Origin: Heliocidaris tuberculata | Lineage: Eukaryota; Echinodermata; Echinoidea; Camarodonta; Echinometridae | Assembly: GCA_025618425.1 (NCBI GenBank) | Contig: CM046850.1 | Location: forward strand, 22,425,907-22,489,906 | Direction: 5' to 3' | DNA: 64,000 nt | Shown: in pieces, positions 34,501 to 45,217 of the stretch | Layout of the letters: every line of letters begins with the position of its first letter | Position numbering within the stretch: the stretch's first letter is position 1 | Notes under the pieces: generated by a model | What the model was told of the DNA's origin: nothing | What the model saw: the letters and a program-made list of their open reading frames with translations, nothing else | Databases searched by the model: none | Position numbers and translations under genes: made by a program

Positions 34501-37500
34501 GAAGTTTTTTGCTTGGTATCTTGTTTTAATTTTTTTTTTAATGTTATGCGGGTGTTATCCAGGTTTATCCAGGTATTATCCAGGAGTTATCCATGTGTTA
34601 TCAAGGTGTTATCCAGGTGTTATCCAGGTGTTATCCAGGTGTTATCCGGGTGTTATCCTGGTGTTATCCAGGTGTTATCCAAGTAATATCCTGGTGCTAT
34701 CCTGGTGTTATCCAGGTGTTATCCAGGTGCACTCAAGGTGTTATCTAGGTGTTATGCAGGTGTTATCCTGGTGTTATCAAGGTTTTATCCAAGTGTTATC
34801 CTGGTGTTATCCTGGTGTAATCCAGGTGTTATCCATGTGTTATCAGGGTGTTATCCAAGTGATATCCTGGTGCTATCCTGGTGTTATCCAGGTGTTATCC
34901 AGATGCACTCCAGGTGTTATCCAGTTGTTATCCAGATGTTTTCCAGGTGTTATCAAGGTGTTATCCTGGTGTTATCCAGGTGGTATGAATGTTATCAAGT
35001 TGTTATCCTGGTGTGAGACATGAGGTTTTTTGCTTGGTATCTTGTTTTAATTTTTTTATATGTTATCCGGGTGTTATCCAGGCGTTATCCGGGTGTTATC
35101 CAGGCGTTATCCGGGTGTTTTCCATGTGGTATCCGGGTGTTATCAGGGTGTTATCCAGGTGTTTTCCAGGTGTTATCCAGGTTTCATCCAGGTGTTATCT
35201 AGGTGTTATCCAGGTGTAATCCTGTTGTTATCCTGGTGTAATCCAGGTGTTATCCAGGTGGTATCCAGGTGGTATCGAGGTATTATCCAGGTGTTATCCA
35301 GGTGTTATCAAGGTGGTATCCAGGTGTAATGAAGGTGTTATCCAGGTGTAATTCAGGTGTTATCAAGGTTTTATCCAGGTGTAATCAAGGTGTTATCCAG
35401 GTGTAATCCAGGTGTTATCCAGGTGGTATCCAGGTGTTATCCTGGTGTTATCTGGGTGTTATCCAGGTGTTATCCATGTGTTATCAGGGTGTTATCCAAG
35501 TGATATCCTGGTGCTATCCTGGTGTTATCCAGGTGTTATCCAGATGCACTCCAGGTGTTATCCAGTTGTTATTCAGGTGGTATTAAAGTTATCAAGTTGT
35601 TATCCTGGTGTGAGACATGAGGTTTTTTGCTTGGTATCTTGTTTTAATTTTTTTTTTAATGTTATGCGGGTGTTATCCAGGTTTATCCAGGTATTATCCA
35701 GGAGTTATCCATGTGTTATCAAGGTGTTATCCAGGTGTTATCCAGGTGTTATCCAGGTGTTATCCGGGTGTTATCCTGGTGTTATCCAGGTGTTATCCAA
35801 GTATTATCCTGGTGCTATCCTGGTGTTATCCAGGTGTTATCCAGGTGCACTCAAGGTGTTATCTAGGTGTTATGCAGGTGTTATCCTGGTGTTATCAAGG
35901 TTTTATCCAAGTGTTATCCTGGTGTTATCCTGGTGTAATCCAGGTGTTATCCATGTGTTATCAGGGTGTTATCCAAGTGATATCCTGGTGCTATCCTGGT
36001 GTTATCCAGGTGTTATCCAGATGCACTCCAGGTGTTATCCAGTTGTTATCCAGATGTTTTCCAGGTGTTATCAAGGTGTTATCCTGGTGCTATCCAGGTG
36101 GTATGAATGTTATCAAGTTGTTATCCTGGTGTGAGACATGAGGTTTTTTGCTTGGTATCTTGTTTTAATTTTTTTATATGTTATCCGGGTGTTATCCAGG
36201 CGTTATCCGGGTGTTATCCAGGCGTTATCCGGGTGTTTTCCATGTGGTATCCGGGTGTTATCAGGGTGTTATCCAGGTGTTTTCCAGGTGTTATCCAGGT
36301 TTCATCCAGGTGTTATCTAGGTGTTATCCAGGTGTAATCCTGTTGTTATCCTGGTGTAATCCAGGTGTTATCCAGGTGGTATCCAGGTGGTATCGAGGTA
36401 TTATCCAGGTGTTATCCAGGTGTTATCAAGGTGGTATCCAGGTGTAATGAAGGTGTTATCCAGGTGTAATTCAGGTGTTATCAAGGTTTTATCCAGGTGT
36501 AATCAAGGTGTTATCCAGGTGTAATCCAGGTGTTATCCAGGTGGTATCCAGGTGTTATCCTGGTGTTATCTGGGTGTTATCCAGGTGTTATCCATGTGTT
36601 ATCAGGGTGTTATCCAAGTGATATCCTGGTGCTATCCTGGTGTTATCCAGGTGTTATCCAGATGCACTCCAGGTGTTATCCAGTTGTTATCTGGATGTTA
36701 TCCAGATGTTATCAAGGTGTTATCCTGGTGTTATTCAGGTGGTATTAAAGTTATCAAGTTGTTATCCTGGTGTGAGACATGAGGTTTTTTGCTTGGTATC
36801 TTGTTTTAATTTTTTTTTAATGTTATGCGGGTGTTATCCAGGTTTATCCAGGTATTATCCAGGAGTTATCCATGTGTTATCAAGGTGTTATCCAGGTGTT
36901 ATCCAGGTGTTATCCAGGTGTTATCCGGGTGTTATCCTGGTGTTATCCAGGTGTTATCCAAGTGATATCCTGGTGCTATCCTGGTGTTATCCAGGTGTTA
37001 TCCAGGTGCACTCAAGGTGTTATCTAGGTGTTATGCAGGTGTTATCCTGGTGTTATCAAGGTTTTATCCAAGTGTTATCCTGGTGTTATCCTGGTGTAAT
37101 CCAGGTGTAATCCTGGTGTTATGCAGGTGTTATCCTGGTGTTTTCCATGTGGTATCCGGGTGTTATCCAGGTGTTATCCAGATGTTTTCCAGGTGTTATC
37201 CAGGTGTTATCCAGTTGTTATCTGGATGTTATCTAGGTGTTATCAAGGTGTTATCCTGGTGCTATCCAGGTGGTATGAATGTTATCAAGTTGTTATCCTG
37301 GTGTGAGACATGAGGTTTTTTGCTTGGTATCTTGTTTTAATTTTTTTATATGTTATCCGGGTGTTATCCAGGCGTTATCCGGGTGTTTTCCATGTGGTAT
37401 CCGGGTGTTATCAGGGTGTTATCCAGGTGTTTACCAGGTGTTATCCAGGTTTCATCCAGGTTTTATCTAGGTGTTATCCAGGTGCACTCAAGGTGTTATC

Positions 37501-37850
37501 CAGGTTTTAGGCAGGTGTTATCCTGGTGTTATCAAGGTTTTATCCAAGTGTTATCCTGGTATTATCCTGGTGTAATCCAGGTGTAATCCTGGTGTTATGG
37601 AGGTGTTATCCTGGTGTTTTCCATGTGGTATCCGGGTGTTATCCAGGTGTTATCCAGATGTTTTCCAGGTGTTATCCAGGTGTTATCCAGTTGTTATCTG
37701 GATGTTATCCAGGTGTTATCAAGGTGTTATCCTGGTGTTATTCAGGTGGTATGAATGTTATCAAGTTGTTATCCTGGTGTGAGACATGAGGTTTTTTGCT
37801 TGGTATCTTGTTTTAATTTTTTTATATGTTATCCGGGTGTTATCCAGGTT
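25569..37850 (+). repeat. Minisatellite zone A: higher-order repeats with a captured spacer
   Basis: Fourteen copies of a spacer reading GAGACATGAGGTTTTTTGCT, then a T/A-rich run, start near 27749, 28853, 29386, 30961, 32021, 32553, 33919, 34494, 35015, 35612, 36133, 36774, 37305 and 37781. The unique left edge at 25569 has the same words (GAGACAAGAGGTTTTTTGCT). Long blocks recur at 1,118 bp (starts at 34294, 35412 and 36530) and at other spacings such as 1,060. Confidence 0.9.
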
Positions 37851-40800
37851 TCATCCAGGTGTTATCCTGGTGTTATCCAGTTGGTATTAATGTTAACAAG
37901 TCGTTATCCTGGTGTTATCTAGGTGTTATCCAGGTGTTATCCAGGCGGTATCCAGGTGATATCCTGGTGATATCCAGGCAGGTGTTATGCAGGCGGTATC
38001 TGGGTGGTATCTAGGTGTTACCCAAGTGTTATCCAAGTGTTATCCGGGTGTTATCCAGGTGTTATCCAGGCGGTATCCAGGTGGTATCCAGGTGTTATCC
38101 AAGTTTTATCCAGTCGTAGCCAGGTGTTATCCAGGTGTTATCCAGGTGGTATCTAAGTGTTATCAAGGTTTTATCAAGGTGTTATCCTGGTGTTATCCAA
38201 GTGTTATCCGGGTGTTATCCCGGTTTTATTCTGGTGTTATCCAGGTGTTCTCCAGATGTTATCCAGGTGGTATCCAGGTGTTATCCAGGTTTTATCCAGT
38301 CGTAGCCAGGTGTTATCCAGGTGTTATGAAGGTGTTATCCTGGTGTTATCCTGGTGTTATCAAGTTGTTATCCAAGTGTTATCCAGGTGTTATCCAGGTG
38401 TTATCCAGGTGTTATCCAGGTGGTATCCAGGTATCAACCACGTGTTATCCAGGCGGTATCGAGGTGGTATCCAGGCGTTATCCAGGTTTTATCCAGTCGT
38501 AGCCAGGTGATATCCAGGTGTTATGAAGGTGTTATGAAGGTGTTATCCTGGTGTTATCCTGGTGTTATCAAGGTGTTATCCAAGTGTTATCCAGGTGTTA
38601 TCCTGGTGTTTTCCATGTGGTATCCGGGTGTTATCCAGGTGTTATCCAGGTGATATCCTGGTGTTATCCTGGTGTTATCAAGGTGTTATCTAGGTGTTAT
38701 CCAGGTGTTATCCAGGCGGTATTCAGGTGATATCCTGGTGATATCCAGGCAGGTGTTATCCAGGCGGTATCTGGGTGGTATCTAGGTGTTACCCAAGTGT
38801 TATCCAAGTGTTATCCGGGTGTTATCCAGGTTTTATTCTGGTGTTATCCAGGTGTTATCCAGGTGGTATCCAGGTGTTATCCAGGTTTTATCCAGTCGTA
38901 GCCAGGTGTTATCCAGGTGTTATGAAGGTGTTATGAAGGTGTTATCCAAGTGTTATCCAGGTGTTATCCAGGTGTTATCCGGGTGGTATCCAGGTATTAA
39001 CCACGTGTTATCCAGGTTTTATCCGGGTGTTATCCAGGCGGTATCCAGGTGGTATCCAGGCATTATCCAGGTTTTATCCAGTCGTAGCCAGGTGTTATCC
39101 AGGTGTTATGAAGGTGTTATGAAGGTGTTATCCTGGTGTTATCCTGGTGTTATCAAGGTGTTATCCAAGTGTTATCCAGGTGTTATCCAAGTGTTATCCA
39201 AGTGTTATCCGGGTGTTATCCAGGTGTTATCCAGGCGGTATCCAGGTGGTATCCAGGTGTTATCCAAGTTTTATCCAGTTGTAGCCAGGTGTTATCCAGG
39301 TGTTATCCAGGTGGTATCTAAGTGTTATCAAGGTTTTATCAAGGTGTTATCCTGGTGTTTTCCAGGTGTTATCCTGGTGTTATCCAGTTGGTATTAATGT
39401 TAACAAGTCGTTATCCTGGTGTTATCTAGGTGTTATCCAGGTGTTATCCAGGCGGTATCCAGGTGATATCCTGGTGATATCCAGGCAGGTGTTATCCAGG
39501 CGGTATCTGGGTGGTATCTAGGTGTTACCCAAGTGTTATCCAAGTGTTATCCGGGTGTTATCCAGGTGTTATCCAGGCGGTATCCAGGTGGTATCCAGGT
39601 GTTATCCAAGTTTTATCCAGTCGTAGCCAGGTGTTATCCAGGTGGTATCCAGGTGGTATCTAAGTGTTATCAAGGTTTTATCAAGGTGTTATCCTGGTGT
39701 TTTCCAGGTGTTATCCTGGTGTTATCCAGTTGTTATCTGGGTGTTATCCAGGTGTTATCCAGGTGATATCCTGGTGTTATCCTGGTGTTATCAAGGTGTT
39801 ATCTAGGTGTTATCCAGGTGTTATCCAGGCGGTATTCAGGTGATATCCTGGTGATATCCAGGCAGGTGTTATCCAGGCGGTATCTGGGTGGTATCTAGGT
39901 GTTACCCAAGTGTTATCCAAGTGTTATCCGGGTGTTATCCCGGTTTTATTCTGGTGTTATCCAGGTGTTATCCAGATGTTATCCAGGTGGTATCCAGGTG
40001 TTATCCAGGTTTTATCCAGTCGTAGCCAGGTGTTATCCAGGTGTTATGAAGGTGTTATCCTGGTGTTATCCTGGTGTTATCAAGTTGTTATCCAAGTGTT
40101 ATCCAGGTGTTATCCAGGTGTTATCCAGGTGTTATCCAGGTGGTATCCAGGTATCAACCACGTGTTATCCAGGCGGTATCGAGGTGGTATCCAGGCGTTA
40201 TCCAGGTTTTATCCAGTCGTAGCCAGGTGATATCCAGGTGTTATGAAGGTGTTATGAAGGTGTTATCCTGGTGTTATCCTGGTGTTATCAAGGTGTTATC
40301 CAAGTGTTATCCAGGTGTTATCCTGGTGTTTTCCATGTGGTCTCCGGGTGTTATCCAGGTGTTATCCAGGTGATATCCTGGTGTTATCCTGGTGTTATCA
40401 AGGTGTTATCTAGGTGTTATCCAGGTGTTATCCAGGCGGTATTCAGGTGATATCCTGGTGATATCCAGGCAGGTGTTATCCAGGCGGTATCTGGGTGGTA
40501 TCTAGGTGTTACCCAAGTGTTATCCAAGTGTTATCCGGGTGTTATCCAGGTTTTATTCTGGTGTTATCCAGGTGTTATCCAGGTGGTATCCAGGTGTTAT
40601 CCAGGTTTTATCCAGTCGTAGCCAGGTGTTATCCAGGTGTTATGAAGGTGTTATGAAGGTGTTATCCAAGTGTTATCCAGGTGTTATCCAGGTCTTATCC
40701 GGGTGGTATCCAGGTATTAACCATGTGTTATCCAGGTTTTATCCGGGTGTTATCCAGGCGGTATCCAGGTGGTATCCAGGCATTATCCAGGTTTTATCCA

Positions 40801-43800
40801 GTCGTAGCCAGGTGTTATCCAGGTGTTATGAAGGTGTTATGAAGGTGTTATCCAAGTGTTATCCAGGTGTTATCCAGGTCTTATCCGGGTGGTATCCAGG
40901 TATTAACCACGTGTTATCCAGGTTTTATCCAGTCGTAGCCAGGTGTTATCCAGGTGTTATGAAGGTGTTATGAAGGTGTTATCCTGGTGTTATCCTGGTG
41001 TTATCAAGGTGTTATCCAAGTGTTATCCAGGTGTTATCCAGGTGTTATCCAAGTGTTATCCGGGTGTTATCCAGGTGTTATCCAGGCGGTATCCAGGTGG
41101 TATCCAGGTGTTATCCAAGTTTTATCCAGTCGTAGCCAGGTGTTATCCAGGTGTTATCCAGGTGGTATCTAAGTGTTATCAAGGTTTTATCAAGGTGTTA
41201 TCCTGGTGTTTTCCAGGTGTTATCCTGGTGTTATCCAGTTGGTATTAATGTTAACAAGTCGTTATCCTGGTGTTATCTAGGTGTTATCCAGGTGTTATCC
41301 AGGCGGTATCCAGGTGATATCCTGGTGATATCCAGGCAGGTGTTATCCAGGCGGTATCTGGGTGGTATCTAGGTGTTACCCAAGTGTTATCCAAGTGTTA
41401 TCCGGGTGTTATCCAGGTGTTATCCAGGCGGTATCCAGGTGGTATCCAGGTGTTATCCAAGTTTTATCCAGTCGTAGCCAGGTGTTATCCAGGTGGTATC
41501 CAGGTGGTATCTAAGTGTTATCAAGGTTTTATCAAGGTGTTATCCTGGTGTTTTCCAGGTGTTATCCTGGTGTTATCCAGTTGTTATCTGGGTGTTATCC
41601 AGGTGTTATCCAGGTGATATCCTGGTGTTATCCTGGTGTTATCAAGGTGTTATCTAGGTGTTATCCAGGTGTTATCCAGGCGGTATTCAGGTGATATCCT
41701 GGTGATATCCAGGCAGGTGTTATCCAGGCGGTATCTGGGTGGTATCTAGGTGTTACCCAAGTGTTATCCAAGTGTTATCCGGGTGTTATCCAGGTTTTAT
41801 TCTGGTGTTATCCAGGTGTTATCCAGATGTTATCCAGGTGGTATCCAGGTGTTATCCAGGTTTTATCCAGTCGTAGCCAGGTGTTATCCAGGTGTTATGA
41901 AGGTGTTATCCTGGTGTTATCCTGGTGTTATCAAGTTGTTATCCAAGTGTTATCCAGGTGTTATCCAGGTGTTATCCAGGTGTTATCCAGGTGGTATCCA
42001 GGTATCAACCACGTGTTATCCAGGCGGTATCGAGGTGGTATCCAGGCGTTATCCAGGTTTTATCCAGTCGTAGCCAGGTGATATCCAGGTGTTATGAAGG
42101 TGTTATGAAGGTGTTATCCTGGTGTTATCCTGGTGTTATCAAGGTGTTATCCAAGTGTTATCCAGGTGTTATCCTGGTGTTTTCCATGTGGTATCCGGGT
42201 GTTATCCAGGTGTTATCCAGGTGATATCCTGGTGTTATCCTGGTGTTATCAAGGTGTTATCTAGGTGTTATCCAGGTGTTATCCAGGTGGTATTCAGGTG
42301 ATATCCTGGTGATATCCAGGCAGGTGTTATCCAGGCGGTATCTGGGTGGTATCTAGGTGTTACCCAAGTGTTATCCAAGTGTTATCCGGGTGTTATCCAG
42401 GTTTTATTCTGGTGTTATCCAGGTGTTATCCAGGTGGTATCCAGGTGTTATCCAGGTTTTATCCAGTCGTAGCCAGGTGTTATCCAGGTGTTATGAAGGT
42501 GTTATGAAGGTGTTATCCAAGTGTTATCCAGGTGTTATCCAGGCGGTATCCAGGTGGTATCCAGGTGTTATCCAAGTTTTATCCAGTCGTAGCCAGGTGT
42601 TATCCAGGTGGTATCCAGGTGGTATCTAAGTGTTATCAAGGTTTTATCAAGGTGTTATCCTGGTGTTTTCCAGGTGTTATCCTGGTGTTATCCAGTTGTT
42701 ATCTGGGTGTTATCCAGGTGTTATCCAGGTGATATCCTGGTGTTATCCTGGTGTTATCAAGGTGTTATCTAGGTGTTATCCAGGTGTTATCCAGGCGGTA
42801 TTCAGGTGATATCCTGGTGATATCCAGGAAGGTGTTATCCAGGCGGTATCTGGGTGGTATCTAGGTGTTACCCAAGTGTTATCCAAGTGTTATCCGGGTG
42901 TTATCCCGGTTTTATTCTGGTGTTATCCAGGTGTTCTCCAGATGTTATCCAGGTGGTATCCAGGTGTTATCCAGGTTTTATCCAGTCGTAGCCAGGTGTT
43001 ATCCAGGTGTTATGAAGGTGTTATCCTGGTGTTATCCTGGTGTTATCAAGTTGTTATCCAAGTGTTATCCAGGTGTTATCCAGGTGTTATCCAGGTGTTA
43101 TCCAGGTGGTATCCAGGTATCAACCACGTGTTATCCAGGCGGTATCGAGGTGGTATCCAGGCGTTATCCAGGTTTTATCCAGTCGTAGCCAGGTGATATC
43201 CAGGTGTTATGAAGGTGTTATGAAGGTGTTATCCTGGTGTTATCCTGGTGTTATCAAGGTGTTATCCAAGTGTTATCCAGGTGTTATCCTGGTGTTTTCC
43301 ATGTGGTATCCGGGTGTTATCCAGGTGTTATCCAGGTGATATCCTGGTGTTATCCTGGTGTTATCAAGGTGTTATCTAGGTGTTATCCAGGTGTTATCCA
43401 GGCGGTATTCAGGTGATATCCTGGTGATATCCAGGCAGGTGTTATCCAGGCGGTATCTGGGTGGTATCTAGGTGTTACCCAAGTGTTATCCAAGTGTTAT
43501 CCGGGTGTTATCCAGGTTTTATTCTGGTGTTATCCAGGTGTTATCCAGGTGGTATCCAGGTGTTATCCAGGTTTTATCCAGTCGTAGCCAGGTGTTATCC
43601 AGGTGTTATGAAGGTGTTATGAAGGTGTTATCCAAGTGTTATCCAGGTGTTATCCAGGTCTTATCCGGGTGGTATCCAGGTATTAACCACGTGTTATCCA
43701 GGTTTTATCCGGGTGTTATCCAGGCGGTATCCAGGTGGTATCCAGGCATTATCCAGGTTTTATCCAGTCGTAGCCAGGTGTTATCCAGGTGTTATGAAGG

Positions 43801-44414
43801 TGTTATGAAGGTGTTATCCTGGTGTTATCCTGGTGTTATCAAGGTGTTATCCAAGTGTTATCCAGGTGTTATCCAGGTGTTATCCTGGTGTTTTCCATGT
43901 GGTATCCGGTGTTATCCAGGTGATATCCTGGTGTTATCCTGGTGTTATCAAGGTGTTATCTAGGTGTTATCCAGGTGTTATCCAGGCGGTATTCAGGTGA
44001 TATCCTGGTGATATCCAGGCAGGTGTTATCCAGGCGGTATCTGGGTGGTATCTAGGTGTTACCCAAGTGTTATCCAAGTGTTATCCGGGTGTTATCCAGG
44101 TTTTATTCTGGTGTTATCCAGGTGGTATCCAGGTGGTATAGAGGTGGTATCCAGGTGTTATCCAGGTTTTATCCAGTCGTAGCCAGGTGGTATCCAGGTT
44201 TTATCAAGGTTTTATCAAGGTGTTATCCAAGTGTTATGCTGGTGTTATCAAGGTGTTATTCAGGTGTTATCAAGGTGTTATCCAGGTGCTATCAAGGTGC
44301 TATCAAGGTGTTATCAAGGTGTTATCCACTTGCTATCCGGGTGTTATCCAGGTGTCATCCAGGTGGTATCCAGGTGTTATCCAGGTGTTATCTGGGTGTT
44401 ATCCAGGTGTTATC
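37851..44414 (+). repeat. Minisatellite zone B: second higher-order repeat type
   Basis: The zone A spacer is absent. Instead TTTTATCCAGTCGTAGCCAG and GTTACCCAAGTGTTATCC recur. A 1,851-bp block repeats in register (for example 39300/41151, 39533/41384, 39899/41750 and 40506/42357), with shorter duplications around it. The unit decays to GTTATCTTGTTTATAAAATT at 44405-44425. Confidence 0.88.
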
Positions 44415-45070
44415 TTGTTTATAAAATTTACGAGTGAGCGAAGCGTATGGACTTAGTGCATCATCTTCATCTCTGTTGGGCGGGGGAGGGGGGGGGGGGG
44501 GTTAGTGTAATCATTGTGAAGCAGTGCTAGACAAGAATATGAATAAATTTTATGGTGATTTTTACATCGTATCTCTACCTCATATTTGGAGGTGTCATTG
44601 TGGGCAAAGAGGAGTGCCTGGGTTTTGTGGCGAAAGGGAGGGTCATGGGACACTGAACTAAGGGGGGGGGGGGGATTCCTGCAGTCCCAGGGTGCTCATG
44701 GTAATGTCACTGGTTCTTGGGGCATAATCTCTATGATCATTATCTTTAGGCGTCCTGGCTTGGCAGTTATTTCTCCCGAGGTGCATATGAGAAGTCTTGC
44801 ATCATGTTTCAGCCATATATTGAACTCTTTGCCAAACATCTGACTTGTATAAATTTTCAAACTTGTGCAGCCTGACTGGCCCATCGATTTAGGATGAATT
44901 TCTGCGTTTGGGTCGTCATAAGTTGTAGGCTACTTATAATTTGCCTGCATAGGAATTGACAGGATGTCGTTTACAACCTCGTGGTATTTTCTCGCCATGT
45001 GACTGCGAGCCATTGGGAATGGGAAGCTTCTCGACCATTACTATCAACACTTATGATACGTAATACATCT
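44415..45070. other. Right flank of the minisatellite, G-runs, no gene
   Basis: Two long G tracts (near 44488-44502 and 44664-44675) suggest quadruplex potential. No coding exon recognised. Confidence 0.4.
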
Positions 45071-45217
45071 GGGGCCCGTTGCACAAAACTTGCGTTTAAA
45101 CGCAACTCAGAAAAATCAAACGCAACTTTATTTTCAGCCAATCAGAAGTGCGCATTAAGGTCTTGCGTTTGATTTTTAGGAGTTGCGATTAAACGCAAGT
45201 TTTGTGCAACGGGCCCC
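45071..45217. mobile_element. Palindromic MITE-like element (family member 3)
   Basis: A 147-bp near-perfect palindrome with ends GGGGCCCGTTGCACAAAACT and its complement. The centre has CAGCCAATCAGAAG. It is almost identical to the copy at 48620-48766. Confidence 0.85.

Larger units (their letters stand above)
25569..44414 (+). repeat. Giant 11-bp minisatellite, consensus CCAGGTGTTAT
   Basis: Nearly 19 kb of head-to-tail 11-bp units, roughly 1,700 copies by length, all in one orientation. Common variants replace CCAGG by CCTGG, TCAAGG, CCGGG or CTAGG, and GTTAT by GGTAT, GTAAT or GTTTT. The consensus has no plus-strand stop in any frame, and 11 is not a multiple of 3, so all three frames give the same 11-residue repeat (YPGVIQVLSRC). 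The many ORFs here are therefore not evidence of a gene; GTGTAA-type variants set their ends. No promoter or splice context was seen. The minus strand is rich in stops. Confidence 0.97.

Noticed and set aside
25569..44414. CRISPR-like array or centromeric satellite
   Set aside because: There is no alternation of constant repeats and unique spacers, and the window is eukaryotic. The unit is far shorter than usual centromere satellites; centromere function cannot be judged from sequence.
25553..44456. Dozens of long plus-strand ORFs, up to 240 codons, with an 11-residue repeat
   Set aside because: They follow from an 11-bp unit without stops in any frame. No start context, signal peptide, splice site or non-repeat domain supports translation.
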